From: Actinomycetota bacterium
GTDB taxonomy: Bacteria > Actinomycetota > Thermoleophilia > Solirubrobacterales > Solirubrobacteraceae
Direction: 5' to 3'
DNA: 6,026 bases
Assembly (NCBI GenBank): GCA_019348435.1
Contig: JAHWJM010000165.1
Span: 1 to 6,026, forward strand
Part shown: piece after piece, positions 1 to 5,697 of the stretch
How the letters are laid out: each line of letters opens with the position of its first letter
Position numbering within the stretch: the first letter of the stretch is position 1
Notes under the pieces: generated by a model
The model's input: only the letters and a program-made list of their open reading frames with translations
Databases searched by the model: none
Told to the model about the DNA's origin: nothing
Translations under genes and position numbers: made by a program

Positions 1-353
1 GCCTTCTTGCGCTCGCGCACCGCGACCTCGCGGTGCAGCAGGCGATCGACCTCAGCCTGCGTGAGCGGGACCGGCTCGTTCGAGGCGCCGACGAACCCGG
101 TGACGCCGGGCGTGCCCTTGACCAGGCCCCACGAGTCCTCGTTGAGCTCCATGTTGACGAGCACGTAGCCGGGCATCGTGCGCTTCTCGACCGTGACCTT
201 CTGGTTGTCCTTCATCTCGGACACGGACTCGGTCGGCACGACGACCTTGCGGACGTTGCGCTTCTGGTTGAGCGAGACCACGCGGTGCTCGAGGTTCTGC
301 TTGACCTTGTTCTCGTGGCCTGAATAGGTGTTTACGACGTACCAGCGAAACAT
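1..353 (-). CDS. nusG: Transcription termination/antitermination factor NusG, N-terminal part (runs off the left edge)
   Basis: NusG binds RNA polymerase at the clamp, supports processive elongation, and links polymerase to Rho or to ribosomal protein S10. The visible 117 residues are the NGN domain. The protein opens with FRWYVVNTYSGHENKV, has the conserved turn TMPGYVLVNM at about residues 59-68, and has the segment GLVKGTPGVTGFVG at about 76-89. All are hallmark NusG features. The C-terminal KOW domain lies outside the window. The start is the ATG at 351-353, preceded by AAGG with a 5-base spacer. It lies 32 bases after the secE stop, in the conserved secE-nusG order. Unlike Streptomyces and mycobacterial NusG, there is no long acidic extension ahead of the NGN domain. 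The identification is secure; only the 3' end is missing. Confidence 0.97.
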   Translation of the reverse strand, partial: MFRWYVVNTYSGHENKVKQNLEHRVVSLNQKRNVRKVVVPTESVSEMKDNQKVTVEKRTMPGYVLVNMELNEDSWGLVKGTPGVTGFVGASNEPVPLTQAEVDRLLHREVAVRERKK

Positions 354-385
354 GCGTGCCTTAGGAGTTCGAAGTTCGTGGGGGG

Positions 386-889
386 TCAGATGATGAAGTC
401 GACGATGCGCTGTGCCACGACGTCCATGAGGCCGAGAAACGCGCCGGCGACGACGACGAAGCCGAGGACGACGGCCGTCGCCTGCCCGGTCTGGCGGCGG
501 TTGGGCCACTGCACGCGCTGAAGCTCGGCCCAGCAGGCGCGCAGGAAGTTGCCCACGCGGAAGCCCGCCGGCTTGCCGGCATCGGGGGTGAGGGCGACGT
601 CGCCGGCTCCCGTGCCGAGGCGCCCGTGCTCCACAGCCGCTGCGTCGGCGTCGGGGTCGCGCGCGTCCTCGAGGACGACGTCGTCCTCGTCGACAGCGAC
701 AGGATCGGCGGGGGCGTCAGCCGCGGCGGGCTCGTCCGCAGGAGCGTCGACGGGCTTGCCGTCGGCACCGGCGACGATGGCCGCCTCGGCCCCCTCCACC
801 TCGCCGGAGGCGTGCTGGAGCGAGCCCGGGACGTTCTCCCGGTGCAGCTTCTGCTTGCGGTCTTTCGCTCGCTGGCGGTTGCGTGCCAT
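386..889 (-). CDS. secE: Preprotein translocase subunit SecE with a long acidic N-terminal extension
   Basis: SecE clamps the SecY channel of the general secretory translocon in the cytoplasmic membrane. The conserved core is at the C-terminus of this 167-residue protein: an amphipathic stretch at about 114-131 (FLRACWAELQRVQWPNRR, with the family's typical VxWP) followed by a single membrane helix at about 138-157. The first 20 residues are strongly basic. Residues 29-105 are rich in Ala, Asp and Glu and look disordered. Minimal SecE proteins are about 60-65 residues, and longer actinobacterial forms are known. The ATG at 887-889 was chosen because the longer open frame back to 1036 would overlap rpmG almost entirely. 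No strong Shine-Dalgarno sequence is visible. It sits 22 bases after the rpmG stop and 32 bases before nusG, so it is probably cotranscribed with both. Confidence 0.93.
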   Translation of the reverse strand: MARNRQRAKDRKQKLHRENVPGSLQHASGEVEGAEAAIVAGADGKPVDAPADEPAAADAPADPVAVDEDDVVLEDARDPDADAAAVEHGRLGTGAGDVALTPDAGKPAGFRVGNFLRACWAELQRVQWPNRRQTGQATAVVLGFVVVAGAFLGLMDVVAQRIVDFII

Positions 890-911
890 GGAATGCGGGG
901 GGTCCTGAGCG

Positions 912-1076
912 CTACCGGGTCTCCCGGTGGCTCGTGTGCTCCTTGCACCACTTGCAGTATTTGCGCAGGGAGATGCGATCAGGATTGTTGCGCTTGGACT
1001 TATTCGTCTGGTAGTTGCGCCGCTTGCAGACCTCACAGGCGAGGGTCACAGCGATACGCACGTCTCCGCGGGCCAT
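912..1076 (-). CDS. rpmG: 50S ribosomal protein L33 (zinc-binding type)
   Basis: L33 is a small protein of the large ribosomal subunit near the tRNA exit site. The 54-residue product MARGDVRIAVTLACEVC... has two CxxC pairs (CEVC at about 15-18, CKWC at about 41-44), which form the zinc ribbon of the zinc-dependent L33 form. The middle holds the family signature YQTNKSKRNNPDRISLRKYC in the usual spacing. The ATG at 1074-1076 is preceded by GGAG with an 8-base spacer. The open frame extends further upstream to 1163, but that extension has no family similarity and would run through the hairpin at 1106-1130. rpmG is the first gene of the rpmG-secE-nusG unit. The tRNA gene found in or near this cluster in many bacteria is absent here. 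Confidence 0.96.
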   Translation of the reverse strand: MARGDVRIAVTLACEVCKRRNYQTNKSKRNNPDRISLRKYCKWCKEHTSHRETR

Positions 1077-1083
1077 TTCGGCG

Positions 1084-1087
1084 CTCC
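1084..1087 (-). promoter_or_regulatory. Ribosome binding site of rpmG
   Basis: GGAG on the minus strand lies 7-8 bases ahead of the ATG at 1074-1076. It fixes the short L33 start over the longer open frame that begins at 1163. Confidence 0.8.
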
Positions 1088-1105
1088 GTGACGGCGAGAG
1101 GACAG

Positions 1106-1130
1106 AAAAACGACCTGCGGCAAGCAGGTC
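1106..1130 (-). terminator. Intrinsic-terminator-like hairpin between the protease gene and rpmG
   Basis: On the minus strand GACCTGC and GCAGGTC form a perfect 7-bp stem (1112-1118 with 1124-1130) around a 5-base loop. It is followed after one G by five T (1106-1110). This is the form of a Rho-independent terminator acting on leftward transcription. The simple reading is that it ends the transcript of the protease gene, which stops 88 bases upstream at 1218. However, only 29 bases separate the T run from the rpmG start codon, too little for a full promoter. The rpmG promoter may therefore lie upstream of the hairpin, which would place it in the rpmG leader as a possible attenuator. The structure is clear; its role is inferred. 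Confidence 0.75.
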
Positions 1131-1138
1131 TGCCCGAG

Positions 1139-1144
1139 AGGATA
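1139..1144 (-). promoter_or_regulatory. Candidate -10 box for the rpmG-secE-nusG unit
   Basis: Minus-strand TATCCT fits the actinobacterial TAnnnT pattern and lies about 60 bases ahead of rpmG. No convincing -35 box is seen at the usual 16-18 base spacing; a GGCCC/GGGCC inverted repeat (1149-1161) occupies much of that spacer. If this box is used, transcription would begin a few bases before the hairpin at 1106-1130. This is a weak call from a short motif in GC-rich DNA. Confidence 0.3.
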
Positions 1145-1217
1145 GCGCGGCCCGCAGGGCCACGACCGACCTCGCGCGCGCGCGTCACCGGCCTGTCGTC
1201 CGCGGCCGGCCGTGTGC

Positions 1218-2564
1218 TCAGCGGCGCCGCAGCACTGTGAAGTTGCGCGCCGCCACGACGACGCGCTTGCCCTCGGCGTCGACGCCGGCGACCTTCCAGC
1301 GGTGCGTTCCGGGACGGCTGACGCGCTTGCGCAGCAGCGACTTCTGCGCCGCCAACGTCCGCACGCGCTTGCCGTCGAGCAGGACGCGCCAGCGCACGAC
1401 GCGCTCGTGCTGCGCGCCGCTGAGCTTCCAGCGCACCGTCGCCGAGCGGCCGGCGCGGATGCGGCTCTTCGCGCTGACCTTGAGGCGCAGCGCGCCGGCG
1501 GCGGTGTCGCCGGATCGCGTCGCGGAGCGCCACATGTCGCCGGGCAGGACGCTGCGCAGCGCGGCCGCGACGTTCAGGGCGCCCGAGCCGAGCAGGCCGG
1601 CGAGCAGCTTCGGCCGCGGCGCGCTCTGCACGATGGCCGCGCGCAGCGTCGGCTGGGGAAGGTCGGGGCGGGCGGCGGACAGCAGCGCCAGCGAGCCCGA
1701 GACGAACGGAGCGGCCATCGAGGTGCCCGTGCGCAGCTCGTAGCCCGAGCCCGTGGCCGTCGACAGGATGTGGCCGCCGGGCGCGGCGACGTCGACGGAG
1801 CGAAGGCCGCGATTGGCGATCGACAGCAGGCTGCCGGCCGCCTGCGTGGCGGTCACCGTCAGCACCGCCGGCTCGGTCGACGATGCCGGATACGACGGCG
1901 TGATGTCGAGGTCGCGGCCGTTGTTGCCGGCGGAGGCGACGACCGTCGCGCCGTGCTCGCCGGCGTACCTCAGGGCCACGTCGAGGTCGCCGCTCGTGCC
2001 CTCGCCGTTGATCGAGACGTTGAGGATCTTCGCGCCCTGGTCGACGGCGTAGCGGATGCCTCTGGCCAGCAGCGACGAGTCGCCGCCGCGGTTGGCATCG
2101 AGCACCTTGACGGACATGATCCGTGCGGCGGGGGCGATGCCCGCACCGCCGGTGCCGTTGCCGGCCCGTGCGGCGACGATCCCGGCGACATGCGTGCCGT
2201 GGCCGTTGTCGTCGTCGACGTCGCCGTTGAGCGCCTTGATGTTCGCGCCGTGGACGTCGTCGACATAGCCGTTGCGGTCATCGTCGACGCCGTTGGCGGC
2301 GACCTCGGCCGGGTTGCGCCACAGGCTGCCGGCGAGATCGGCGTGGTCGAGCTGGATGCCGCTGTCGAGGATCGCGACGAGGACGCCGCTGCCGCGTGAC
2401 TGCGTCCAGGCGGTGCGCGCGCCGGTGGCTGCCTCGGTCAGTCCCCACTGATCGTCGAGCAGCGGGTCCGACGCACCCTGCGCGGGGGCGGCGCCGCCGC
2501 CGAGGGCGAGTGCGGCCAGCACGGCGGCCAGCGGACCGAGACGGCGGGCGGCGTGGTGAAGCAC
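1218..2564 (-). CDS. Secreted S8 family (subtilisin-like) serine peptidase
   Basis: The 448-residue product is predicted to be an exported endopeptidase. Residues 1-30 form a signal peptide: basic start, Ala/Leu core and a likely cleavage site after AQG or a nearby Ala. The catalytic domain spans about 38-340 and has the full triad: Asp67 in VAILDSG, His122 in GHGTHVAG and Ser282 in GTSMAAP. The oxyanion-hole Asn is Asn214 in SAGNNG. The Asp-rich loop at about 91-107 (NGVDDDRNGYVDDVHG) resembles a calcium-binding insertion seen in S8 enzymes. Residues about 355-448 are a basic, beta-rich tail, probably an Ig-like or fibronectin-like domain. No clear I9 propeptide lies between the signal and the catalytic domain. 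The start is the GTG at 2562-2564; an in-frame stop lies at 2583-2585, and no Shine-Dalgarno sequence is evident. It lies 48 bases after the kinase gene on the same strand, so they may be cotranscribed. The natural substrate is unknown. Confidence 0.93.
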   Translation of the reverse strand: MLHHAARRLGPLAAVLAALALGGGAAPAQGASDPLLDDQWGLTEAATGARTAWTQSRGSGVLVAILDSGIQLDHADLAGSLWRNPAEVAANGVDDDRNGYVDDVHGANIKALNGDVDDDNGHGTHVAGIVAARAGNGTGGAGIAPAARIMSVKVLDANRGGDSSLLARGIRYAVDQGAKILNVSINGEGTSGDLDVALRYAGEHGATVVASAGNNGRDLDITPSYPASSTEPAVLTVTATQAAGSLLSIANRGLRSVDVAAPGGHILSTATGSGYELRTGTSMAAPFVSGSLALLSAARPDLPQPTLRAAIVQSAPRPKLLAGLLGSGALNVAAALRSVLPGDMWRSATRSGDTAAGALRLKVSAKSRIRAGRSATVRWKLSGAQHERVVRWRVLLDGKRVRTLAAQKSLLRKRVSRPGTHRWKVAGVDAEGKRVVVAARNFTVLRRR

Positions 2565-2612
2565 ACGACCCGCTTCGGACGCTCAACGGTCGGACGACCA
2601 GCGCGCAGAACC

Positions 2613-4094
2613 TCAGCGGACGGACGGACGACCGCCGCGCGCGGGCAGCCAGCCGCGGCGCACGAACTCGTCGACGAGGCGCTCGTACTGCTCGTCGAGG
2701 TGCGCGCGCATGCCGTCGCGCGGCTCGAAGACGCACTGCGTCGACGACATGCGGCGCGCGGCCGCGGCGACGGGCTCGCCGGCGGTCGCCGCCGTGGCGA
2801 GGATCGCCATGCCGAACGCCGACTCGGTCTGCTCGGGGAGGCGTGCGGCGCGCCCGAGCGCGTCGGCGCGCAGCTGGCACCAGCGACGGTTGCGCGTTGC
2901 GCCGCCGGTCAGGCTGAGCTCGCCGCCGGTGTGCGCGCCGAGCCCGACGAGCTCGTCGAAGCACAGCCGCTCGACGAGCGCCAGGCCCTGCATGAGGGCG
3001 GCCGCGCGCTCGCCGTCGCCGGACGGGGAGCCGATCGTGAACGCCTCGGCGTCGGGCGCAGCGAACGGGAAGCGCTCGCCGCGCGATACGAGCGGATAGG
3101 CCAGCACACGCGTGTGCTCGTGCGCGGCGGCCTGCTCGCCGAGCGCGTCGAGGTCGCGGCCCGGGAACGTCGCCGTCAGCACCCCGGCGCCGCTGCTGGA
3201 GGCGCCGCCGGGCAGCCAGCCGCCGTCCGGCGCGCGGTGCGAGTAGATGCCGTGGACGCGGTCCTCGATGCGGTCGCGTGAACAGCCCTTGAGAACGAGC
3301 GTCGTGCCGAGCACGGAGTTCCAGTCGCCGGCTCGCAGCGCACCCGCGGCGATCTGTGCGGCGCAGCCGTCGGTCATGCCGGCGACGATCCGCGTCCCGG
3401 CGGCAAGCCCGGTCTGCGCGGCCGCCGCCCGACAGACCTCGCCGAGCGCGGTGCCGGGCGCGACCACCGGGGGCAGCAGGTCGCCGAGCTCGTGTCTGAG
3501 GTCCGCGGGCCATGCGCCGGCGCCGGCGTCGTAGCCGCTCTTCAGCGCGTGGCTGGCGTCCGCGGGGACCGCGCGCCCGGCCAGCCGGCGCGTGATGACA
3601 TCGGGCTGGTGGGCCAGCCGCAGGCCGGAGGCCGGCCGCGCCGCCTCCAGCAGCCAGTGCAGCTTGGGCAGCCCCCACGACGCCGGCAGGTCCAGCCGGC
3701 GCGCCTGTTCGGCGGCGCGCGCGTCGTCGTACATGAGCGCCGCGCTGCACGCGCGGCCGTCGCGGTCGACGAGCAGGATCGTGCCCGACGTCGCGCACGT
3801 CGCAACGGCGCCGATCCGCTCGGGCGCGATGCCGGCCAGGGCCGCGCGGCAGGCGGCGGCGGCGGCGTCCCACCAGCCCTCCGGATCCTGCTCGTGGCGG
3901 TCGCCGTCGCGCCGGCTGCGCAGCGGGTGCGCCCCGCGCCCGACGACCGTTCCGTCGGCGGCGACAGCGAGCGCCCGCGCGCTGCCCGTGCCGACGTCGA
4001 GCCCGACGCAGACGCCGCGTTCGCCGTCCACAGCCGCGGCGGGCCGAGCGGCTCGGCCGGAGTCGCGCTCAGGGTCGGCGTGGCGCGCGAGCAC
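2613..4094 (-). CDS. FGGY-family carbohydrate kinase, D-ribulokinase-like
   Basis: This 493-residue frame encodes an ATP-dependent sugar kinase of the FGGY/XylB type. It has the N-terminal phosphate-binding motif (GLDVGTGSAR, about 31-40), the probable catalytic Asp242 in GMTDGCAAQ, and the C-terminal nucleotide-binding motif LTGGATRN (395-402). The segments TSGTILLVDRDG, ALMYDDARA (119-127) and ALKSGYD (183-189) recall the D-ribulokinases described in cyanobacteria and plants more than xylulokinase or glycerol kinase. Phosphorylation of D-ribulose to ribulose 5-phosphate is therefore the best guess, from memory of the family. The first possible start is the GTG at 4092-4094, just after an in-frame stop at 4098-4100. 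The first 21 residues look unlike the family, so the GTG at 4029-4031 (472 residues) may be the true start. Neither has a Shine-Dalgarno sequence. The protease gene follows 48 bases downstream. FGGY membership is firm; the substrate is not. Confidence 0.88.
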   Translation of the reverse strand: MLARHADPERDSGRAARPAAAVDGERGVCVGLDVGTGSARALAVAADGTVVGRGAHPLRSRRDGDRHEQDPEGWWDAAAAACRAALAGIAPERIGAVATCATSGTILLVDRDGRACSAALMYDDARAAEQARRLDLPASWGLPKLHWLLEAARPASGLRLAHQPDVITRRLAGRAVPADASHALKSGYDAGAGAWPADLRHELGDLLPPVVAPGTALGEVCRAAAAQTGLAAGTRIVAGMTDGCAAQIAAGALRAGDWNSVLGTTLVLKGCSRDRIEDRVHGIYSHRAPDGGWLPGGASSSGAGVLTATFPGRDLDALGEQAAAHEHTRVLAYPLVSRGERFPFAAPDAEAFTIGSPSGDGERAAALMQGLALVERLCFDELVGLGAHTGGELSLTGGATRNRRWCQLRADALGRAARLPEQTESAFGMAILATAATAGEPVAAAARRMSSTQCVFEPRDGMRAHLDEQYERLVDEFVRRGWLPARGGRPSVR

Positions 4095-4161
4095 GTGTCA
4101 ATGATGTCGCGCGCGAGGCGCAGACGGTCTCGCGGGGCGCGTAACGGGTAGCCATCGCCGC
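4095..4161. other. Divergent intergenic region between the kinase and hydrolase genes
   Basis: This 67-bp gap must hold or adjoin promoters for both directions. On the minus strand a perfect TTGACA lies at 4096-4101, but the best -10-like hexamer downstream (GACCCT, 4071-4076) is poor and 19 bases away. If TTGACA is used, the kinase would have to start at the downstream GTG (4031). On the plus strand no convincing promoter is seen; GTAACGGGTA (4141-4150) precedes the hydrolase start. No operator-like inverted repeat stands out. Confidence 0.3.
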
Positions 4162-4698
<537 letters not shown>

Positions 4699-4714
4699 CC
4701 CTCGCCGGCATGAA

Positions 4715-4731
4715 CGGCGAAATCGGCGAAT
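4715..4731. repeat. Imperfect tandem repeat ahead of the YCII-domain gene
   Basis: CGGCGAAAT (4715-4723) is followed at once by CGGCGAAT (4724-4731), then CGGGTAACG. The repeat sits 56-72 bases before the start codon at 4787 and could be a regulator site or chance. No clear promoter boxes were found in this 88-bp gap. Confidence 0.35.
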
Positions 4732-4775
4732 CGGGTAACGACCACTTCGAAGCCGGATCCGCCGGCCTGAGACGC

Positions 4776-4780
4776 GAGGT
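4776..4780 (+). promoter_or_regulatory. Ribosome binding site of the YCII-domain gene
   Basis: GAGGT lies 6 bases ahead of the ATG at 4787 and supports that start. Confidence 0.8.
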
Positions 4781-4786
4781 GCACGA

Positions 4787-5143
4787 ATGGCCCAGTACAT
4801 GCTCCTGATCTACGGCGACCCCGCCAACGCCCCCGGTCCCGACGAGCAGGAGGCGCAGTACGCCGAGTGGCTGAACTACACGAACTCCCTCGTCGCGTCG
4901 GGAGTCATGGTCTCCGGCGCTCCGCTGGAGGGGGCCGAGCAGGCGACCACCGTGCGCTCCCGCGGCGGCCAGGTCGAGACGACCGAAGGCCCGGCCGTCG
5001 AGACGCAGGAGATCCTCGGCGGCTACTACGTCGTCAACGTGCCCGATCGCGCCGCCGCCGAGGCGCTGGCCGCGGAGATGCCGAACATCGACTCCGGCTC
5101 CGTCGAGGTGCGCCCGGTCGTCGTCTTCCCCGACGCCGCCTGA
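4787..5143 (+). CDS. YCII-related (DGPF-domain) protein
   Basis: The 118-residue product is a small cytoplasmic protein with a ferredoxin-like YCII fold. It opens with QYMLLIYGD, the typical first strand of the group. It has ETTEGPAVETQEILGGYYVVNVPD at about 64-87, which corresponds to the DGPF-type motif (consensus near DGPFxETKExLGGYY). It ends with the strand GSVEVRPV. The canonical DGPF is altered here to EGPA. Such proteins are common in actinobacteria, often near ECF sigma-factor genes, but none lies in this window. Their biochemical function is not established. The ATG at 4787 has a good GAGGT site. The gene lies 88 bases after the hydrolase and 78 bases before the next plus-strand gene. 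Confidence 0.9.
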   Translation: MAQYMLLIYGDPANAPGPDEQEAQYAEWLNYTNSLVASGVMVSGAPLEGAEQATTVRSRGGQVETTEGPAVETQEILGGYYVVNVPDRAAAEALAAEMPNIDSGSVEVRPVVVFPDAA

Positions 5144-5162
5144 GATGGTGCGGGAGCGTCGT

Positions 5163-5183
5163 GGCCGCGCGGAGCGCGCGGCC
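5163..5183. other. Strong GC hairpin after the YCII-domain gene
   Basis: GGCCGCGC (5163-5170) and GCGCGGCC (5176-5183) form a perfect 8-bp stem around a 5-base loop, 20 bases past the stop codon at 5141-5143. No T run follows on either strand, and a further GCGCGGCCGCG directly downstream can compete for pairing. It could be a GC-only terminator or an RNA-stabilising hairpin. Confidence 0.45.
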
Positions 5184-5210
5184 GCGCGGCCGCGTGCTCG
5201 TGAGCGCCGC

Positions 5211-5214
5211 GAGG
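5211..5214 (+). promoter_or_regulatory. Ribosome binding site that selects the GTG start at 5222
   Basis: GAGG lies 7 bases ahead of the GTG at 5222-5224. It favours this codon over the second in-frame GTG at 5231. Confidence 0.6.
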
Positions 5215-5221
5215 CTGTAGC

Positions 5222-5629
5222 GTGGCGCCCGTGGCCGATCCGCTCTTTCGCCTCGCCTGCGCGCCTGCAGTGCTCGCCGCCGCGCCCGACGGCTGGGTGG
5301 CCACGATGCTCGAGGAGGGCGAGGTCGCGCTGCTCGCCGACGACGGCGGACTCGACGCGATCACCACGCTCGCGCACGAGCTGGACATGGTCACGGTGCC
5401 GGTGCTGCGCGCCGAGCGCACGCGCGAGCAGCAGGAGGCGACGGTCATGGCCTACGCCGCCGCCAAGCCGCTCATCTGGATCGCCTCCTCGTTCGGCGGG
5501 GCGGCGCGCGACTGGGCGCGCAAGCGCGGCCCGATGACGCTGCTCGTCGAATCCGACGGACCGCTGCCCGACGACGAGCGCAAGCGCGTGGAGCGCTTCG
5601 CGGTCATCCTCGGCCGCCAGGCGGAGTAG
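5222..5629 (+). CDS. Protein of unknown function, 135 residues
   Basis: I do not recognise this family. The frame uses G/C-rich third positions like its neighbours and has a plausible Shine-Dalgarno sequence, so it is very likely a real gene. The product looks like a soluble, mixed alpha/beta protein. A hydrophobic N-terminal segment (about 8-21, with Cys13) is followed by an acidic stretch (31-46), a predicted strand MVTVPVLR (56-63), a charged helix (64-79), a second hydrophobic strand PLIWIASSFGG (83-93), a third strand MTLLVES (105-111), and a charged C-terminal helix ending in RFAVILGRQ. The hydrophobic N-terminus is too interrupted for a confident signal peptide. It follows the YCII-domain gene after a GC hairpin, so cotranscription is uncertain. 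The conserved-looking SSFGGAARDW core (89-98) is the best handle for a homology search. Confidence 0.75.
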   Translation: MAPVADPLFRLACAPAVLAAAPDGWVATMLEEGEVALLADDGGLDAITTLAHELDMVTVPVLRAERTREQQEATVMAYAAAKPLIWIASSFGGAARDWARKRGPMTLLVESDGPLPDDERKRVERFAVILGRQAE

Positions 5630-5697
5630 ACGGCGCTCAGGCGCGCCGCACGTCGGACGGCGGACGGCGCCGTCGCATCCCGACAACCGGCTGAGGG
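5630..5697. terminator. Convergent gap with two GC hairpins, possible bidirectional termination
   Basis: The gap lies between a plus-strand gene ending at 5629 and a minus-strand gene ending at 5698. CGGCGC (5631-5636) pairs with GCGCCG (5643-5648) in a 6-bp stem directly after the stop codon. GACGGCG (5656-5662) pairs with CGCCGTC (5668-5674) in a perfect 7-bp stem with a 5-base loop. Neither has a T run, so termination is inferred from position and structure. Confidence 0.4.

Larger units (their letters stand above)
1095..1145. repeat. Imperfect 11-bp direct repeat flanking the hairpin
   Basis: CGAGAGGACAG at 1095-1105 and CGAGAGGATAG at 1135-1145 match at 10 of 11 positions. They begin exactly 40 bases apart, one on each side of the hairpin and T run. 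On the minus strand the copies read CTATCCTCTCG (containing the candidate -10 box) and CTGTCCTCTCG. Confidence 0.6.

Noticed and set aside
890..1036. Longer SecE start giving 216 residues
   Set aside because: The extra 49 residues would overlap rpmG in another frame and have no SecE character.
1173..1184. (CG)6 alternating tract
   Set aside because: It could adopt Z-DNA in principle, but a 12-bp run is expected by chance in DNA this rich in G and C.
1077..1217. Possible tRNA gene ahead of rpmG
   Set aside because: No cloverleaf, T-loop motif or acceptor pairing was found; the only clear structure is the 7-bp hairpin with T run.
1212..2399. 395-residue open frame on the plus strand opposite the protease gene
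   Set aside because: It is a GC-driven shadow: its sequence is low-complexity Ala/Gly/Arg/Val/Asp with no motif, whereas the opposite strand encodes a complete catalytic triad.
2591..2633. Repeated CGGACGACC and GGAC units between the kinase and protease genes
   Set aside because: The units are short, overlap the kinase stop region, form no stable hairpin, and fit local base composition.
2278..3873. 531-residue minus-strand open frame overlapping both the kinase and the protease
   Set aside because: The product is nearly all Arg, Ala, Gly and Pro and is in a shifted frame relative to two clear enzymes.
4733..4738. GGGTAA as a SigB/SigH-like -10 box ahead of the YCII-domain gene
   Set aside because: No matching GTTT-type -35 element lies at the required distance.
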